A DNA stretch of 64,000 bases from Xanthomonas rydalmerensis (GTDB lineage: Bacteria > Pseudomonadota > Gammaproteobacteria > Xanthomonadales > Xanthomonadaceae): the NCBI RefSeq assembly GCF_033170385.1, contig NZ_CP126170.1, positions 4,116,001 to 4,180,000 on the forward strand, written 5' to 3'. Shown piece by piece: positions 41,601-52,351 of this stretch. Within the stretch, counting starts at the first letter, position 1; each line of letters starts with the position of its first letter. A program made the translations under genes and the position numbers. Under the pieces are notes generated by a model. It did no database searches. It worked only from the letters and a program-made list of their open reading frames with translations, and was not told the DNA's origin.

Positions 41601-42919
41601 CCCAGCCTCCCGAAGGTGGGCTCGACGCGCGGCTGCATGCGGCTGGTGCCGCGCCCCGGGGCGCCGCCCTGGATCGCCGCGGCGACCGCGCTGGCGCTGG
41701 CCTCGCGCGCGGCGTGCAGGTCCTCGGCGTTGTCGACGGTCTGCTTGACCGGCATCGCCGCATCGCTGCGCACCAGCGCCACCTGGCGCTCGGCGCGGTT
41801 GAGTTCGTAGGACACGCGCAGCAGCAGGCCCATCGCCACGCAGGTCATCAGCACGCTGGAACCGCCGGCGGAGATCAGCGGCAGGGTCAGGCCCTTGGTC
41901 GGCAGGATGCCCAGGTTCACGCCGACCGAGACGAAGCTCTGCAGGCTGATCCACAGACCGATGCCGAAGGCGATGTAGCCGGAGAAGTGGCGCTTCATCT
42001 CCACGCAGCGCATGCCCAGCCAGAACGCACGGCCGACCAGCAGCGCGTACAGCGAGATGATCAGGCACACGCCGACGAAGCCCAGCTCCTCGGCGATGAC
42101 CGAGAAGATGAAGTCGGTGTGCGCTTCCGGCAGGTAGTTGAGCTTCTGCACCGAGCCGCCCAGGCCGACCCCGAACAGTTCGCCGCGGCCCACCGCCATC
42201 AGTGCGTTGGACAGCTGGTAGCCGGAGCCGAGCTGATCGGCCCAGGGATCGAGGAAGGAGGTGATGCGGCGCAGGCGATACGGCTCGAGGATCGCGATGA
42301 AGGCGAACACCGGCAGGCCGATCACGATCGGCATCGACATGCGCGGCAGGTTCACCCCGCCCAGCACCAGCATGCCGGCGGTGATCGCCAGCAGCAGCGT
42401 GGACGAGCCGAAGTCCGGCTGCAGCAGCAACAGGCCGACCAGCGCCACCGCCACGCCCAGCGGCTTGAGCATCGCCGGCCAGGTCGCGTTGACCTCGTCG
42501 CGGAAGCGCACCAGGTAGCTGGACAGCCACACGATGTACAGCACCTTCACCGCTTCCACGGTCTGGAAGCGCGAGATGCCCAGGTTGATCCAGCGCCGCG
42601 CACCGTTGACGGTGCTGCCCAGGCCGGGCACGAACACCACCAGCAGCAGGCCGAAGCAGGCCAGCAGCAGCAACTGGTTGTACTGCTCGATGTTCTTCAG
42701 CTCGGTGCGCATCGCCCAGATCGCCAGGCCGACGCCGCCGGCCAGGAACAGCAGGTGGCGGCTCAGGTAATAGAACGGGCTGGTGGTCAGCTCGATCGAG
42801 CTGGAGCCGACCATGACCACGCCCAGCGACGCCAGCGCCACCGCGGCGCCGAGCAGCCACGGGTCGTAGCGGCCACCGATGGCCTCCAGGCGGGTCGCTT
42901 GGCGGGCGGTGTCGTTCAT
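41597..42919 (-). CDS. ftsW: Lipid II polymerase/division protein FtsW
   Basis: A protein of 440 residues and a SEDS-family glycosyltransferase with about ten membrane helices. Features are [41 protein letters not shown] (catalytic Asp region), and [19 protein letters not shown]. It works with FtsI to build septal peptidoglycan. Its start (ATG 42919) overlaps the mraY stop by one base (TGATG). murD, which lies between mraY and ftsW in many bacteria, is absent here. Confidence 0.97.
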   Translation of the reverse strand: MNDTARQATRLEAIGGRYDPWLLGAAVALASLGVVMVGSSSIELTTSPFYYLSRHLLFLAGGVGLAIWAMRTELKNIEQYNQLLLLACFGLLLVVFVPGLGSTVNGARRWINLGISRFQTVEAVKVLYIVWLSSYLVRFRDEVNATWPAMLKPLGVAVALVGLLLLQPDFGSSTLLLAITAGMLVLGGVNLPRMSMPIVIGLPVFAFIAILEPYRLRRITSFLDPWADQLGSGYQLSNALMAVGRGELFGVGLGGSVQKLNYLPEAHTDFIFSVIAEELGFVGVCLIISLYALLVGRAFWLGMRCVEMKRHFSGYIAFGIGLWISLQSFVSVGVNLGILPTKGLTLPLISAGGSSVLMTCVAMGLLLRVSYELNRAERQVALVRSDAAMPVKQTVDNAEDLHAAREASASAVAAAIQGGAPGRGTSRMQPRVEPTFGRLG

Positions 42920-44004
42920 CAGCGTACCTTCAACGTGGCGAGGCCGACCAGCACCAGCACCACCGAAATGATCCAGAAGCGCACGATCACCCGCGGCTCC
43001 GGCCAACCCTTCAGTTCGAAGTGGTGGTGGATCGGGGCCATGCGGAACACGCGCTTGCCGGTGAGCTTGAATGAGGCGACCTGGATCATCACCGACAGGG
43101 TCTCGATGACGAACACGCCGCCCATGATCACCAGCACCAGTTCCTGGCGCACGATCACCGCGATGGTGCCCAGCACCGCGCCCAGCGCCAGCGCGCCGAT
43201 GTCGCCCATGAACACCATCGCCGGGTAGGTGTTGAACCACAAGAAGCCCAGGCCCGCTCCGGCGATCGCCGCGCAGATGATGATCAACTCGCCGGCACCG
43301 GGAATGGTCGGGATCTTCAGGTAGGCGGAGAACACCGCGTTGCCCGAGGCGTAGGCGAACACGCCCAGCGCGCAGGCCACCAGCACCGTCGGCATGATCG
43401 CCAGGCCGTCCAGGCCGTCGGTCAGGTTGACCGCGTTGGAGAAGCCGACGATCCAGAAGTAGGCGATGGCGACGAAGCTGATCCCGGCCAGCGGCAGCGC
43501 GATCGACTTGAACATCGGGATGTAGAAGGTGATCGCCGCCGGCACGTCGGCGGTGTAGTACAGGAACAGGCCGGCGGCCAGGCCGAAGATCGACTGCAGC
43601 AGGTACTTCCAGCGCGACTTCAGGCCGTTCGGGTCGCGGCGCACGATCTTGATCCAGTCGTCGTACCAGCCGATCACGCCGAACGCCAGCATCACCGCCA
43701 GCACCAGCCACACGTAGCGGTTGCGCAGGTCGCCCCACAGCAGCACCGACAGCAGCACGGTGAGCAGGATCAGCGAGCCGCCCATGGTCGGGGTGCCGGC
43801 CTTGGAGAAATGGGTCTGCGGGCCGTCCTGGCGGATCGGCTGGCCGCCCTTGAACTGCGCCAGCTTGCGGATCACCGCCGGGCCCAGCCACAGCGACAGG
43901 AACAGCGAGGTCAGCGCCGCGAGGATGCCGCGGAAGGTCAGATAGCCGAACAGCCCGAACATGCTTTCGAGCTGCTGCAGCCAGCGGGCGAGTTCAAGCA
44001 GCAT
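42919..44004 (-). CDS. mraY: Phospho-MurNAc-pentapeptide transferase
   Basis: A protein of 361 residues with ten membrane helices that makes lipid I by joining UDP-MurNAc-pentapeptide to undecaprenyl phosphate. Motifs are [23 protein letters not shown] (catalytic Asp pair), [30 protein letters not shown] and [15 protein letters not shown]. It starts at ATG 44004, 11 nt inside the end of the murF coding region, so the genes overlap. Confidence 0.98.
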   Translation of the reverse strand: MLLELARWLQQLESMFGLFGYLTFRGILAALTSLFLSLWLGPAVIRKLAQFKGGQPIRQDGPQTHFSKAGTPTMGGSLILLTVLLSVLLWGDLRNRYVWLVLAVMLAFGVIGWYDDWIKIVRRDPNGLKSRWKYLLQSIFGLAAGLFLYYTADVPAAITFYIPMFKSIALPLAGISFVAIAYFWIVGFSNAVNLTDGLDGLAIMPTVLVACALGVFAYASGNAVFSAYLKIPTIPGAGELIIICAAIAGAGLGFLWFNTYPAMVFMGDIGALALGAVLGTIAVIVRQELVLVIMGGVFVIETLSVMIQVASFKLTGKRVFRMAPIHHHFELKGWPEPRVIVRFWIISVVLVLVGLATLKVR

Positions 44005-45508
44005 GCGGCGCCTCCTGTGCCTGGTTCAGCAGCGCGCGCACGACGGTATCCATGGCGCTGCCGCGCGAGCCCTTGACGAGGAGCGTGGCCGGGACCCGGG
44101 ACCCGGGTCCCAGGTCCCGCGAAGGCGCGCCAACGGACGGCGCGCCGGTGTTCTCATGCATGTGCTTCACTTCCTGCTCTTGATCCTGCTGTTCCCGGGT
44201 CCCGGCCACGGCCGCCAGATCGCGCTGCAGCGCTTCGATCAGCGCCGCATGGCTGTCGAACACACGGCCGTTCTCGCCGAACGCCTGTGCGGCGTGGGCG
44301 CTGAGCGGGCCGAGCGCGTACAGCCGGGTCAGCCCGGCATCGCGCGCGCGGCGCCCGCCACTGGCATGCAGCGCCTCGGCGCCGGCGCCGAGTTCGCGCA
44401 TGTCGCCCAGCACCAGCCAACGCTCGCCGCCGGCCGCGGCCAGGGCGTCGATCGCCGCGGCCAGCGAGCCGGGGTTGGCGTTGTAGCTGTCGTCGATCAA
44501 CACCGCGCCATTGGGCAGCGTGTGGGTGATCTGCCGACCCGGCACCGGCTGCACCTGCGCCAGGCCGGCGGCGATGCGCGCCGGCGCCACGTCCAGCGCC
44601 AGCGCCAACGCGGCGGCGGCCAGCGCGTTCTGCAGGTTGTGCCGGCCCGGCAGCGGCAGCGTCGCCTCGACGTCGCCGCGCGGGGTGGTCAGCACGAACT
44701 GGGTGCGGTCGGCGGCCATGCGGATCTGCGCGGCACCGACCTCGGCGCCCGGCTGCAGGCCGAAGCGCAGCACCTGCGGCCGCGCCTCGCCCATCGGCAG
44801 GCGCTGCTCGAACCACAGGCCGAACGCGTCGTCGGCATTGACCACCGCGGTGCCGTCGGCCCGCAGCGCGGTGTAGATCGCGCCCTTGGTCTGCGCCACG
44901 CCGAGCAGGCTGCCCATGCGCTCGAGGTGCGCGGCGGCGATGTTGTTGACCAGCGACACCTGCGGCGGCGCGATGTCGGCGAGGTAGGCGATGTCGCCCG
45001 GCTTGCCGGCGCCCATCTCGTAGATCGCGTAGTCGGCGTCGTCCGGCGCCTCGATCACCGCCAGCGGCAGGCCGATCTCGTTGTTGCGGTTGCCGGGGTT
45101 GGCATAGACGCTGCCGCCGTCGATGCGGCAGGCGTGCTGCAGGATCGCCAGCAGCAGCGCCTTGACGCTGGTCTTGCCGTTGCTGCCGGTGATCGCGGCC
45201 ACCCGGGTGGCGCGGCCGCGCTGCATGCCGGCGGCGATCCGCGCCAGCGCCAGTTGGGTATCGGCGGCGACGATCTGCGGCAGTTCGATCTGCGGCTGCA
45301 CGCGCTCCACCAGCAGCGCGCTGGCGCCGCGCGCGGCGGCGTCGGCGGCGAAGGCGTGGCCGTCGAAACGCTCGCCGCGCAGCGCCACGTACAGGCTGCC
45401 GGCAGCCAGGCTGCGGGTGTCGTGGCTGATCGCATCGATCGCCACGTCGTCGCCATGCAGTTCGGCGCCGGCCCAGTGCGCGATCATCGACAACGGCAGG
45501 CGCTTCAT
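43994..45508 (-). CDS. murF: MurF ligase with in-frame repeat insertion near the C terminus
   Basis: A protein of 504 residues, about 40-50 longer than usual. It adds D-Ala-D-Ala to UDP-MurNAc-tripeptide. The ATP loop is [10 protein letters not shown] (107-116), with [10 protein letters not shown] and [10 protein letters not shown] as further family motifs. Between about residues 434 and 474 an insertion ([20 protein letters not shown] ... [10 protein letters not shown]) interrupts the C-terminal domain just before the conserved [11 protein letters not shown]. It is encoded by a GGGACCC-type repeat element at 44091-44207 and keeps the frame. ATG 45508 overlaps the murE stop. Confidence 0.95.
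   Translation of the reverse strand: MKRLPLSMIAHWAGAELHGDDVAIDAISHDTRSLAAGSLYVALRGERFDGHAFAADAAARGASALLVERVQPQIELPQIVAADTQLALARIAAGMQRGRATRVAAITGSNGKTSVKALLLAILQHACRIDGGSVYANPGNRNNEIGLPLAVIEAPDDADYAIYEMGAGKPGDIAYLADIAPPQVSLVNNIAAAHLERMGSLLGVAQTKGAIYTALRADGTAVVNADDAFGLWFEQRLPMGEARPQVLRFGLQPGAEVGAAQIRMAADRTQFVLTTPRGDVEATLPLPGRHNLQNALAAAALALALDVAPARIAAGLAQVQPVPGRQITHTLPNGAVLIDDSYNANPGSLAAAIDALAAAGGERWLVLGDMRELGAGAEALHASGGRRARDAGLTRLYALGPLSAHAAQAFGENGRVFDSHAALIEALQRDLAAVAGTREQQDQEQEVKHMHENTGAPSVGAPSRDLGPGSRVPATLLVKGSRGSAMDTVVRALLNQAQEAPHAA
44091..44207. repeat. GGGACCC-type repeat element inserted in murF
   Basis: Tandem GGGACCC units and their complements (44091-44119) pair with GGGTCCCGGCC at 44197-44207. 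The core GTTCTCATGCATGTGC ... CTGCTCTTGATCCTGCTG resembles the core of the murG element. Confidence 0.75.
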
Positions 45509-46989
45509 CGGGCCGCCTCCGTCGCATGCGCGCGCAGGGCCTGCGCGGCGACCTCGGTGTCGTCGAACGGATGGCGCACGCCGGCGATCTCCTGGTAGGG
45601 CTCGTGGCCCTTGCCGGCGATCAGCACGATGTCCTCGGCGCCGGCGTCGGCGACCGCCATGGCGATCGCCTGCGCACGGTCGCGCTGCACCTGCACCGCC
45701 TGCATGCCGTCGAAGCCGGCCAGGATGTCGGCGACGATGCGGTCGCCGTCCTCGCCACGCGGGTTGTCGTCGGTGACCACCACGCGCTCGGCCAGGCGCT
45801 GCGCGATCGCCGCCATCTGCGGGCGCTTGCCGGTATCGCGCTCGCCGCCGCAACCGAACACGCAGGTGATGCGGCCCTGCACGTGCGCGCGCAGGCTCTG
45901 CAACGCCTGTTCCAGCGCGTCGGGGGTGTGCGCGTAGTCGACCACCACCAGCGGCTGCGCGCCATCGCCGCCCAGCCGGTTCATGCGCCCGCGGATCGGC
46001 TGCAACTGCGCCAGGGTGGCGGCGATGCGCACCGGCGCCACGTCCAGCGCGTGCAGCGCGCCGGCCACGGCCAGCAGGTTGTCGACATTGAAGCGGCCCA
46101 GCAACGGCGACTGCAGCGGATGCCGCTCTTCGCCGATCGCCAGGGTGAAGCCGATGCCGCGCGCGTCCAGGCGCAGCGCCTCTGCGCGCACCTCGGCACC
46201 GTCCTGGCCGCGCGAGCTGACCGCGATGCGGCGCAGCGCCGGATCCAGTTTTTCCAGCAACGCGCGGCCGAACGCATCGTCCAGGTTGATCACCGCCGAC
46301 TTCAGCCCCGGCGTGGCGAACAGGCGCGCCTTGGCCGCGCCGTAGCCCGCCATGTCGCCGTGGTAGTCGAGATGGTCGCGGGTGAGATTGGTGAACACCG
46401 CCACGTCGAAATGCACCGCGTCCACGCGGCCCTGGTCGAGCGCGTGCGAGCTGACTTCCATCGCCACCGCCTGCGCGCCGGCGTCGCGCAGCTGCGCCAG
46501 CAGCGCGTGCAGCGGCAGCACCAGCGGCGTGGTGAAACCGGTCGGCTGCACCTGTCCGTACAGGCCGGCGCCGAGCGTGCCGATGCTGCCGCTGCGCGTG
46601 CCCAGCAGATGCCAGGCCTGCGCCAGCAGTTGCACGGTGGAGGTCTTGCCGTTGGTGCCGGTGACGCCGACCATGGTCATGGTCTGCGACGGATGGCCAT
46701 GGAACTGATCGGCCATCGCGCCCATGCGCGCGCGTAGGCCCGGCACCGCGATCGCGTCGGCCGGCGCCGGCAGCTCGGCCGGGGCCGGCGGGTCGTACAG
46801 CACCGCGACGGCGCCGTTGGCGCGCGCCTGTTCGACGAAGCCCAGGCCGTGCGCGCCGAACCCGGCGATCGCCACGAAGGCATCGCCCGGGCGCACCGCG
46901 CGGCTGTCCATCACCAGCCCGGACACCTGCACGTCGTGCGGCAAAGCCACACCCGGCAACAGTTGCGACAGCGACATCGCGCGGGTCAC
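45505..46989 (-). CDS. murE: UDP-MurNAc-dipeptide:meso-diaminopimelate ligase MurE
   Basis: A protein of 494 residues. The ATP loop is [13 protein letters not shown] (108-120), the Mur ligase lysine region is [20 protein letters not shown], and the DNPR motif ([11 protein letters not shown]) marks specificity for meso-diaminopimelate. GTG 46989 overlaps the ftsI stop (GTGA), and ATG 46977 (MSLSQLL) is an alternative four codons in. Because murD is missing from the operon, its substrate may come from a separate MurD or MurD2/MurL route, as known in Xanthomonas. Confidence 0.97.
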   Translation of the reverse strand: MTRAMSLSQLLPGVALPHDVQVSGLVMDSRAVRPGDAFVAIAGFGAHGLGFVEQARANGAVAVLYDPPAPAELPAPADAIAVPGLRARMGAMADQFHGHPSQTMTMVGVTGTNGKTSTVQLLAQAWHLLGTRSGSIGTLGAGLYGQVQPTGFTTPLVLPLHALLAQLRDAGAQAVAMEVSSHALDQGRVDAVHFDVAVFTNLTRDHLDYHGDMAGYGAAKARLFATPGLKSAVINLDDAFGRALLEKLDPALRRIAVSSRGQDGAEVRAEALRLDARGIGFTLAIGEERHPLQSPLLGRFNVDNLLAVAGALHALDVAPVRIAATLAQLQPIRGRMNRLGGDGAQPLVVVDYAHTPDALEQALQSLRAHVQGRITCVFGCGGERDTGKRPQMAAIAQRLAERVVVTDDNPRGEDGDRIVADILAGFDGMQAVQVQRDRAQAIAMAVADAGAEDIVLIAGKGHEPYQEIAGVRHPFDDTEVAAQALRAHATEAAR

Positions 46990-48854
46990 TGGCGGGTCTC
47001 CTGCAGCGGCGCCGGCAACGCGGCCGGCGCCGGCGGCGCCACCGCGCGCGCGCTGGGCAGCGCGGCATCGACCTCGGCGGCGGCGTCGGGCACGGTCGCC
47101 GGATCCGGTTCAACCTGCGCCGGCGGCGGCGCGTGGCCGCTCTTGCCGGCGGCCTGCGCGGCCAGCCACGACTGGATGTCGTCCGGCGGCACGTCCATCA
47201 GCCGCAGCGCGCCTTCCATCACGTTGTGGAACACCGGCGCCGAGACCAGGCCGCCGTAGTACTTGGCGCCCTGCGGGTCGTTGATCACGATGACCGTGGC
47301 GAAACGCGGGTTGCTCGCCGGCACCAGGCCCGCGAACAGCGCGTTGTAGTGGCCGCGCTCGTAGCCGCCGGGGCCGGCCTTGCGCGCGGTGCCGGTCTTG
47401 CCGGCGACGTGGTAGCCCAGGATCGCCGCGCCCTTGGCGCCGCCCTGGGTGACCACGGTCTCCATCATCGCCACCACTTCCTTGGCGATCGCCGGGTCCA
47501 GCACCTGCTTGCTGTCCTCGTGCTGACCCTTGACGAAGGTCGGGGTCACCAGGCGGCCGCCGTTGCCCAGCGCGCAATAGGCGCGGGCGATCTGCAGCGG
47601 CGTCACCGACAGGCCGTAGCCGTAGGACATGGTGGTCTTGGACGAACCGCTCCAACGCGCCGGCGACGGGAACACGCCGGCCGATTCGCCGGGGAAGCCG
47701 CTGTGCGGGGAGCTGCCGTAGCCGTAGCTGTGGACCTGGTCGTAGAAGGTCTGGTCCGGCAGCTTGGCCGCGATCTTGGCCGCGCCGATGTTGGAGCTGC
47801 GGGTGATCACCCCGGTCACGGTCAGCACGCCGTTGTTGCGCGGCACGTCCTTGATGGTGAAGCGGCCCACGGCCATGTAGCCGGGGTTGGTGTCGATCAG
47901 CGTGTCCTTGGTCACCACCCCGGCCTTGAGCGCGGTGGAGATGGTCAGCGGCTTCATCGTCGAGCCCGGCTCGACCAGGTCGGTGACCGCGCGGTTGCGG
48001 CGCACGTCCGGGTTGACCCCGTTGACCGCATTGGGGTTGTAGGTCGGCAGGTTGACCATGGCCAGGATCTCGCCGGTGGCCACGTCCATGATCACGATCG
48101 AGCCGCCGGCGGCCTTGTTCTCGACCAGCGCGTTGCGCAGTTCCTTGTAGGCCAGGAACTGGATGCGGCGATCGATGCTCAGGGTCAGGTCCTTGCCCGG
48201 CTGCGCCGGCTTGACCAGGTCGATGCTCTCGACGATCGCGCCCTTGCGGTCGCGGATCACCCGCTTGGCGCCCGGCTTGCCGCGCAGCCAGGAATCGAAT
48301 GCCAGCTCCAGCCCTTCCTGGCCGCGGTCGTCGATGTTGGTGAAGCCCAGCACGTGCGCCATCGCTTCGCCCTGCGGGTAGAAGCGGCGGAATTCGCGCT
48401 GCGAGAACACGCCGGGGATGCCCAGCGCGACCACCGCATGCGCCTTGTCCGGGTTGATCCGGCGCTTGAGGTACATGAACTCCTTGTCCGCCTTCTGCGA
48501 CAGCTTGGCGGTCAACTCGTCGACCGGCAGCTCCAGCGCCTGCGCCAGCTGCGGGATGCGGTCCGGGCTGCGCAGCAGTTCCTGCGGATTGACCCAGATC
48601 GACTCCACCGGCGTGGACACCGCCAGCGGCTCGCCGTTGCGGTCAGTGATCATGCCGCGCGAGGTGGCGATCGGCAGTTCGCGCAGATAGCGCGCCTCGC
48701 CCTGCCGTTGGTAGAAGTCGCTGTTGATCAGCTGCACGTAGGCCGCACGGCCGATCAGGGTCACCGAGCACAGGCCCAGCGCCGCGCCGACCAGCACCAG
48801 GCGGCCACGCAGGTTGAAGTTGCTGCGGGTGCGGTTGCGTCCGCTCTTGCTCAC
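46986..48854 (-). CDS. ftsI: Septal transpeptidase FtsI (PBP3)
   Basis: A protein of 622 residues, a single-span membrane class B penicillin-binding protein. An N-terminal helix ([20 protein letters not shown]) is followed by a pedestal domain ([18 protein letters not shown]) and the transpeptidase domain with Ser298 in [11 protein letters not shown] (ITRSSNIGA) and KTGTARK. It crosslinks septal peptidoglycan with FtsW. The C-terminal 60 residues are Ala/Pro-rich and disordered. GTG 48854 overlaps the ftsL stop (GTGA); the long open frame upstream of it is not coding. Confidence 0.97.
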   Translation of the reverse strand: MSKSGRNRTRSNFNLRGRLVLVGAALGLCSVTLIGRAAYVQLINSDFYQRQGEARYLRELPIATSRGMITDRNGEPLAVSTPVESIWVNPQELLRSPDRIPQLAQALELPVDELTAKLSQKADKEFMYLKRRINPDKAHAVVALGIPGVFSQREFRRFYPQGEAMAHVLGFTNIDDRGQEGLELAFDSWLRGKPGAKRVIRDRKGAIVESIDLVKPAQPGKDLTLSIDRRIQFLAYKELRNALVENKAAGGSIVIMDVATGEILAMVNLPTYNPNAVNGVNPDVRRNRAVTDLVEPGSTMKPLTISTALKAGVVTKDTLIDTNPGYMAVGRFTIKDVPRNNGVLTVTGVITRSSNIGAAKIAAKLPDQTFYDQVHSYGYGSSPHSGFPGESAGVFPSPARWSGSSKTTMSYGYGLSVTPLQIARAYCALGNGGRLVTPTFVKGQHEDSKQVLDPAIAKEVVAMMETVVTQGGAKGAAILGYHVAGKTGTARKAGPGGYERGHYNALFAGLVPASNPRFATVIVINDPQGAKYYGGLVSAPVFHNVMEGALRLMDVPPDDIQSWLAAQAAGKSGHAPPPAQVEPDPATVPDAAAEVDAALPSARAVAPPAPAALPAPLQETRQ

Positions 48855-49114
48855 GGGCGCACCACCACGATGTCGCCGGTCTCGGGGAACTTCATTCCCA
48901 GCCGCTCGCGCGCGACCTGGTCGACGCGATTGCTCTCGGCCCAGGTCGCCTGCTCCAGCTGCAACCGGCCGAACTCGATGTTCAGCTCGTCGCGGTTGTG
49001 CTCCAGCCGCGACAGCTCCACGAACAACTGGCGATGGCGATGGCGCATGTACACGACGCCGATCGCCGAGGCGATGGTGCAGGCGAGCAGCACGATCAGC
49101 AGCAACCGGCTCAT
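48851..49114 (-). CDS. ftsL: Cell division protein FtsL
   Basis: A protein of 87 residues: a membrane helix from the very start ([20 protein letters not shown]) and a leucine-zipper coiled coil ([20 protein letters not shown]). It ends with [14 protein letters not shown], typical of FtsL. It bridges FtsQ/FtsB to FtsW/FtsI. Its ATG overlaps the rsmH stop and its stop overlaps the ftsI GTG, so translation of all three is coupled. Confidence 0.95.
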   Translation of the reverse strand: MSRLLLIVLLACTIASAIGVVYMRHRHRQLFVELSRLEHNRDELNIEFGRLQLEQATWAESNRVDQVARERLGMKFPETGDIVVVRP

Positions 49115-50178
49115 GGGGCGTCTCCGTGCGGAGACGCCGGGATTGGGGAGTGGGGATTGGAGATTGGGGAGGAGCGCTCGTCGAATCCCGAATCCCCACT
49201 CCCCAATCCCAGCTTCTCAGCCACCCGCAGCACCGCACTGCGCGCGCGCGGGTTCACCGCCAGTTCGTCGGCGTCGGCCTTGATCGCGCCGCCATGCAGG
49301 CGCAGGGTCGGCACGAACGTGCTGGCCTCGGGCAGGCGACGGTTGCTCGGCGGAGCCTTGGCGTGGCGCTGCATGAACTGCTTGACGATGCGGTCTTCCA
49401 GCGAGTGGAAGCTGATCACCGCCAGGCGGCCGCCGGGCTTGAGCCGGGCCAGCGCCGCGTCCAGGCCGGTCTCCAGATCGGCCAGTTCGCGGTTGATATG
49501 GATGCGGATGGCCTGGAAGCTGCGCGTGGCCGGGTGGGTCTTGCTGTCGCCGCGCGGCATCACGCTGGCGATCAATTCGGCCAACTCGGCGGTGCGGGTC
49601 AGCGGCTGCTTCTCGCGGCGGGCGACGATGGCGCGAGCGATGCGCCGGCTCTGCCGCTCTTCGCCGTAGGTCCACAGCACGTCGGCGATCTCGCGCTCCT
49701 CGGCGCGCGCCAGCCACTGCGCCGCGCTCTCGCCGGCCTCCGGGTCCATGCGCATGTCCAGCGGGCCGTCCTTGCCGAAGGAGAAGCCGCGTTCGGCCAC
49801 GTCCAGCTGCGGCGAGGACACGCCCAGGTCGAACAGCACCCCGTCCAGGGCGGTGGCGGCGTCCCACTGGCCCAGCTCGGCGAAGCTGCCGCGATAGATG
49901 GACACGCGCGCGTCGCCGCCGAACGCATGTTCGGCTTCGGCGATCGCCTCGGGGTCCTTGTCCATCACCAGCAGCCGGCCTCCTGGGCCGAGTTTGTGCA
50001 GCACCCCGCGCGCGTGTCCGCCACGCCCGAACGTGCCATCCAGATAGATTCCGTTTTCGATCACCTGCAGCCCGTCCAGGACCTGCGCGAACAACACCGG
50101 CACATGCGCCGCCGATGGTTGCGACACCGGGAGGTGACCGGCCTGCGCCTGTCCGCGCATCCGGACACCCCGACTCAC
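49111..50178 (-). CDS. rsmH: 16S rRNA (cytosine-1402-N4)-methyltransferase RsmH, with repeat-encoded tail
   Basis: A protein of 355 residues from GTG 50178, which overlaps the mraZ stop (GTGA). Motifs are [53 protein letters not shown] and [14 protein letters not shown]. It methylates C1402 in the ribosomal P site. From about residue 324 the tail ([20 protein letters not shown]) comes from an inverted heptamer-repeat element (49137-49208) instead of the usual end after [10 protein letters not shown]. The stop still overlaps ftsL. Confidence 0.95.
   Translation of the reverse strand: MSRGVRMRGQAQAGHLPVSQPSAAHVPVLFAQVLDGLQVIENGIYLDGTFGRGGHARGVLHKLGPGGRLLVMDKDPEAIAEAEHAFGGDARVSIYRGSFAELGQWDAATALDGVLFDLGVSSPQLDVAERGFSFGKDGPLDMRMDPEAGESAAQWLARAEEREIADVLWTYGEERQSRRIARAIVARREKQPLTRTAELAELIASVMPRGDSKTHPATRSFQAIRIHINRELADLETGLDAALARLKPGGRLAVISFHSLEDRIVKQFMQRHAKAPPSNRRLPEASTFVPTLRLHGGAIKADADELAVNPRARSAVLRVAEKLGLGSGDSGFDERSSPISNPHSPIPASPHGDAP
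49137..49208. repeat. Heptamer-repeat element inside rsmH 3' end
   Basis: GGGATTGGGGAGTGGGGATT (49139-49158) pairs with AATCCCCACTCCCCAATCCC (49191-49210) around a short centre. It encodes the RsmH tail. Confidence 0.88.
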
Positions 50179-50621
50179 AACTTCAGATCGAGCAATCCAT
50201 CGCCCAGATCCTCGTCAGACAATGTCTGCTGGATCAGTGCGCGATGAGCCTGCTCGCTCCACAGTTCGAACTTGTCGCCCATGCCCAACAGCACGGCGCG
50301 CTTTTCAATGCCCACCGCGGCGCGATGGCTCGGCGGAATGGTGATGCGGGCGTTGGCATCCAGCTCCAGCGCCGCCGACGAACCCACCAGCTTCTGCTGC
50401 AGGACCCGCACCACGCGCTGGGTGTTGGGCTTGGCCATGACGTCGTCACGGACCCGCTCCCACTCCTTCTCCGCATACAGCCACAGGCAGCCGGCCTCGA
50501 ACGGGTTGTAGGTCAGCACCAGCCGATTGCCGCTCACGCGCGCGACGAGGTCGCGGTACGCGGTGGGAACCGCCATACGCCCCTTGTCGTCCACAGTGAT
50601 TGCGGTCTCGCCCTGAAACAC
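50175..50621 (-). CDS. mraZ: Transcriptional regulator MraZ
   Basis: A protein of 148 residues with two AbrB-like swapped-hairpin repeats ([17 protein letters not shown] and [18 protein letters not shown]). It is the first gene of the dcw operon and represses it. The GTG start at 50621 ([10 protein letters not shown]) has AAAGGTG about 12 nt upstream. The gene is followed by rsmH with a GTGA overlap. Three 10-nt-spaced TGG-type repeats lie about 40 nt upstream of the start, fitting autoregulation. Confidence 0.97.
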   Translation of the reverse strand: MFQGETAITVDDKGRMAVPTAYRDLVARVSGNRLVLTYNPFEAGCLWLYAEKEWERVRDDVMAKPNTQRVVRVLQQKLVGSSAALELDANARITIPPSHRAAVGIEKRAVLLGMGDKFELWSEQAHRALIQQTLSDEDLGDGLLDLKL

Positions 50622-50660
50622 GACGCCTGCACCTTTCCGAATCCGCCTGGGCGGTCATTG

Positions 50661-50685
50661 AACCACGAAAAACCACAAAAAACCC
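50661..50685 (-). promoter_or_regulatory. Candidate MraZ operator (three direct repeats)
   Basis: On the minus strand GGGTT, TGGTT and TGGTT begin exactly 10 nt apart (50685, 50675, 50665), between promoter and start codon. MraZ proteins bind TGGGN direct repeats with 5-nt spacers; these match the geometry with a T in the fourth position. Confidence 0.55.
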
Positions 50686-50704
50686 GGTTTCCCCTCAAGT
50701 GCCC

Positions 50705-50732
50705 ACCTTAGCAGCGCGCAACAGGTTGTCAA
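50705..50732 (-). promoter_or_regulatory. Promoter of the dcw operon
   Basis: On the minus strand TTGACA (50732-50727), a 16-nt spacer and TAAGGT (50710-50705) lie about 85 nt upstream of mraZ. Confidence 0.6.
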
Positions 50733-50802
50733 CAACTTTGCGAGCGGCAAATCGCTAGCGGGATCAATGGTTTGCAGCAATCTTTAGAGACTTGTTCAAG
50801 GC

Positions 50803-50811
50803 TTATCCACA
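50803..50811 (+). promoter_or_regulatory. Perfect DnaA box upstream of mraZ
   Basis: TTATCCACA, the strongest DnaA consensus, lies in the mraZ-NRDE divergent gap, 71 nt upstream of the dcw -35 box. An inverted repeat TCTCAAATTTTGAGA follows at 50825-50839. Confidence 0.55.
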
Positions 50812-50947
50812 AGTTACTGTTTCGTCTCAAATTTTGAGATTGAACGGAAATTCAGGCCTGTGTACGGGGCGTTAAGGCCATCGTCACCGGCCGTCGACAC
50901 GGCACATGGACTCGCACCCGGTTGCGCAAGCGCGCACACTGCGGCGC

Positions 50948-51712
50948 ATGTGTCTGGTCGTTCTCGCGCACGCTGCGCACCCGCGATGGCGCTTGCTGCT
51001 GGTCGGCAACCGCGACGAATTCCACGCCCGCCCGACCGCGCCGCTGCAGCGCTGGCCGGCCCCGGCGCAACGCCTGCTGGCCGGGCGCGACCTGCGTTCC
51101 GGGGGTACCTGGGTGGGGCTGGACGAGGCCGGCCGCTGCGCCGTGGTCACCAATGTGCGCGACCCGCTGGCGTCGATGTCCGGCGCTTCGCGCGGCGCCC
51201 TGATCGCCGACTACCTGACTGGCGCGCAGCCGGCCGCCGCCTTCGCCGAGGCACTGGCGGCGCGCGCCGACGCCTATCCGCCGTTCAACCTGCTGCTGGC
51301 CGATGCCGCCGGCGCCGCCTACGTCGGCAACCACCCGCCCGGCCGCAGCGCCCTGGCGCCCGGCGTGCACGGCATGTCCAACGGCGCGCTGGACGCGCCC
51401 TGGCCGAAGACCCTGCGCCTGCGCACTGCCGTGACCGCCTGGATCGCGGCCGGCGACGACGACCTGGCGCCGCTGTGGCGGGCGCTGGCCGACGAGACCC
51501 TGGCCGACCCGGCCGACCTGCCCGACACCGGGGTCGGCCCGGAACTGGAGCGGCGGCTGTCGCCGGCCTTCATCCGCGGCCACGACTACGGCACCCGCGC
51601 CAGCACCATCGTCGCGGTGGACGCCGCCGGCCACGGCTGGATCCACGAGCGCCGGTTCGGCCCGGATGGGGTGTTCCTGGGGGAGACGCGGCTGGAGAAC
51701 CGGGACTCGTGA
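50948..51712 (+). CDS. NRDE family protein (TANGO2-like)
   Basis: A protein of 254 residues. It begins Met-Cys (MCLVVLAH), putting Cys2 in place for an N-terminal-nucleophile-like fold. The family motif follows as LLVGNRDEFHARPT, then GTWVGLDEAGRCAVVTN and RGALIADYL. Eukaryotic TANGO2 relatives are implicated in heme or lipid handling; the bacterial role is not established. I chose ATG 50948 because it places the Cys at position 2; an ATG 14 codons upstream is unlikely. It is divergent from mraZ. Confidence 0.9.
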   Translation: MCLVVLAHAAHPRWRLLLVGNRDEFHARPTAPLQRWPAPAQRLLAGRDLRSGGTWVGLDEAGRCAVVTNVRDPLASMSGASRGALIADYLTGAQPAAAFAEALAARADAYPPFNLLLADAAGAAYVGNHPPGRSALAPGVHGMSNGALDAPWPKTLRLRTAVTAWIAAGDDDLAPLWRALADETLADPADLPDTGVGPELERRLSPAFIRGHDYGTRASTIVAVDAAGHGWIHERRFGPDGVFLGETRLENRDS

Positions 51713-51893
51713 CCCGGGATTCGGGATTCGGGATTCGGGAAGCATGGGATGAGGCGCGAAATCGCTGTCAGCGACCTGATACAAAAAGCGGCGATTTTCG
51801 TGGGAGGAACTTCAGTCCCTCCCACAATGCAATCGCAACCGCCCTGCACTCGCGGAAAAATCCCGAATCCCGAATCCCGAATCCCGGGCTCCG
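51712..51893. repeat. Inverted heptamer repeats flanking a REP-like palindrome
   Basis: Three GGGATTC-type units (51716-51739) and complementary units (51869-51892) surround a second repeat type, GTGGGAGGAACTTCAGTCCC (51800-51819, palindromic to 51825). It sits between the NRDE gene and rnpB. Confidence 0.8.
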
Positions 51894-51914
51894 GCTTAAC
51901 ATGCGACAATGCGC

Positions 51915-52287
51915 GCGGCGGAGTCGGCCAGACAGTCGCGTCATCCCCTCGCACTTCGGTGCGGCGGGATGCCGAGGAAAGTCCGGGCTCCATAGGGCAA
52001 GGTGCCAGGTAACGCCTGGGCGGCGCGAGCCGACGGACTAGTGCAACAGAAAGATACCGCCTACGTCTGCGCAAGCAGGCCGGTAAGGGTGAAATGGTGC
52101 GGTAAGAGCGCACCGCGAGTCCGGTAACGGACCGGCACGGCAAACCCCACCTGGAGCAAGACCAAATAGGGACCTCATGGCGCGGCCCGCGTCGGGTCCG
52201 GGTAGGTTGCTCGAGCGTACCGGTGACGGTGCGCCTAGAAGAATGACTGTCCACGACAGAACCCGGCTTATCGGCCGGCTCCGCCGC
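51915..52287 (+). ncRNA. rnpB: RNase P RNA (type A)
   Basis: About 373 nt. Ends pair (GCGGCGG at 51915 with CCGCCGC ending 52287). Conserved core elements in order are GAGGAAAGTCCGGGCTCC, GGTGCCAGGTAACGCCTGG, AGTGCAACAGAAAG, the GGTAAGGGTGAAATGGTGCG hairpin strand, and GCAAACCCCACCTGGAGCAA, followed by ACCAAATAGG and the 3' block GAATGACTGTCCACGACAGA. It is the catalytic RNA that matures tRNA 5' ends. TTTTTT directly after the closing stem (52288-52293) acts as the terminator. Confidence 0.97.
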
Positions 52288-52351
52288 TTTTTTCTACGCC
52301 CCCTGCCCACCGCTGGCCGGGGACAGCCGCCCGGCCTGTCCAGACGGGCCA

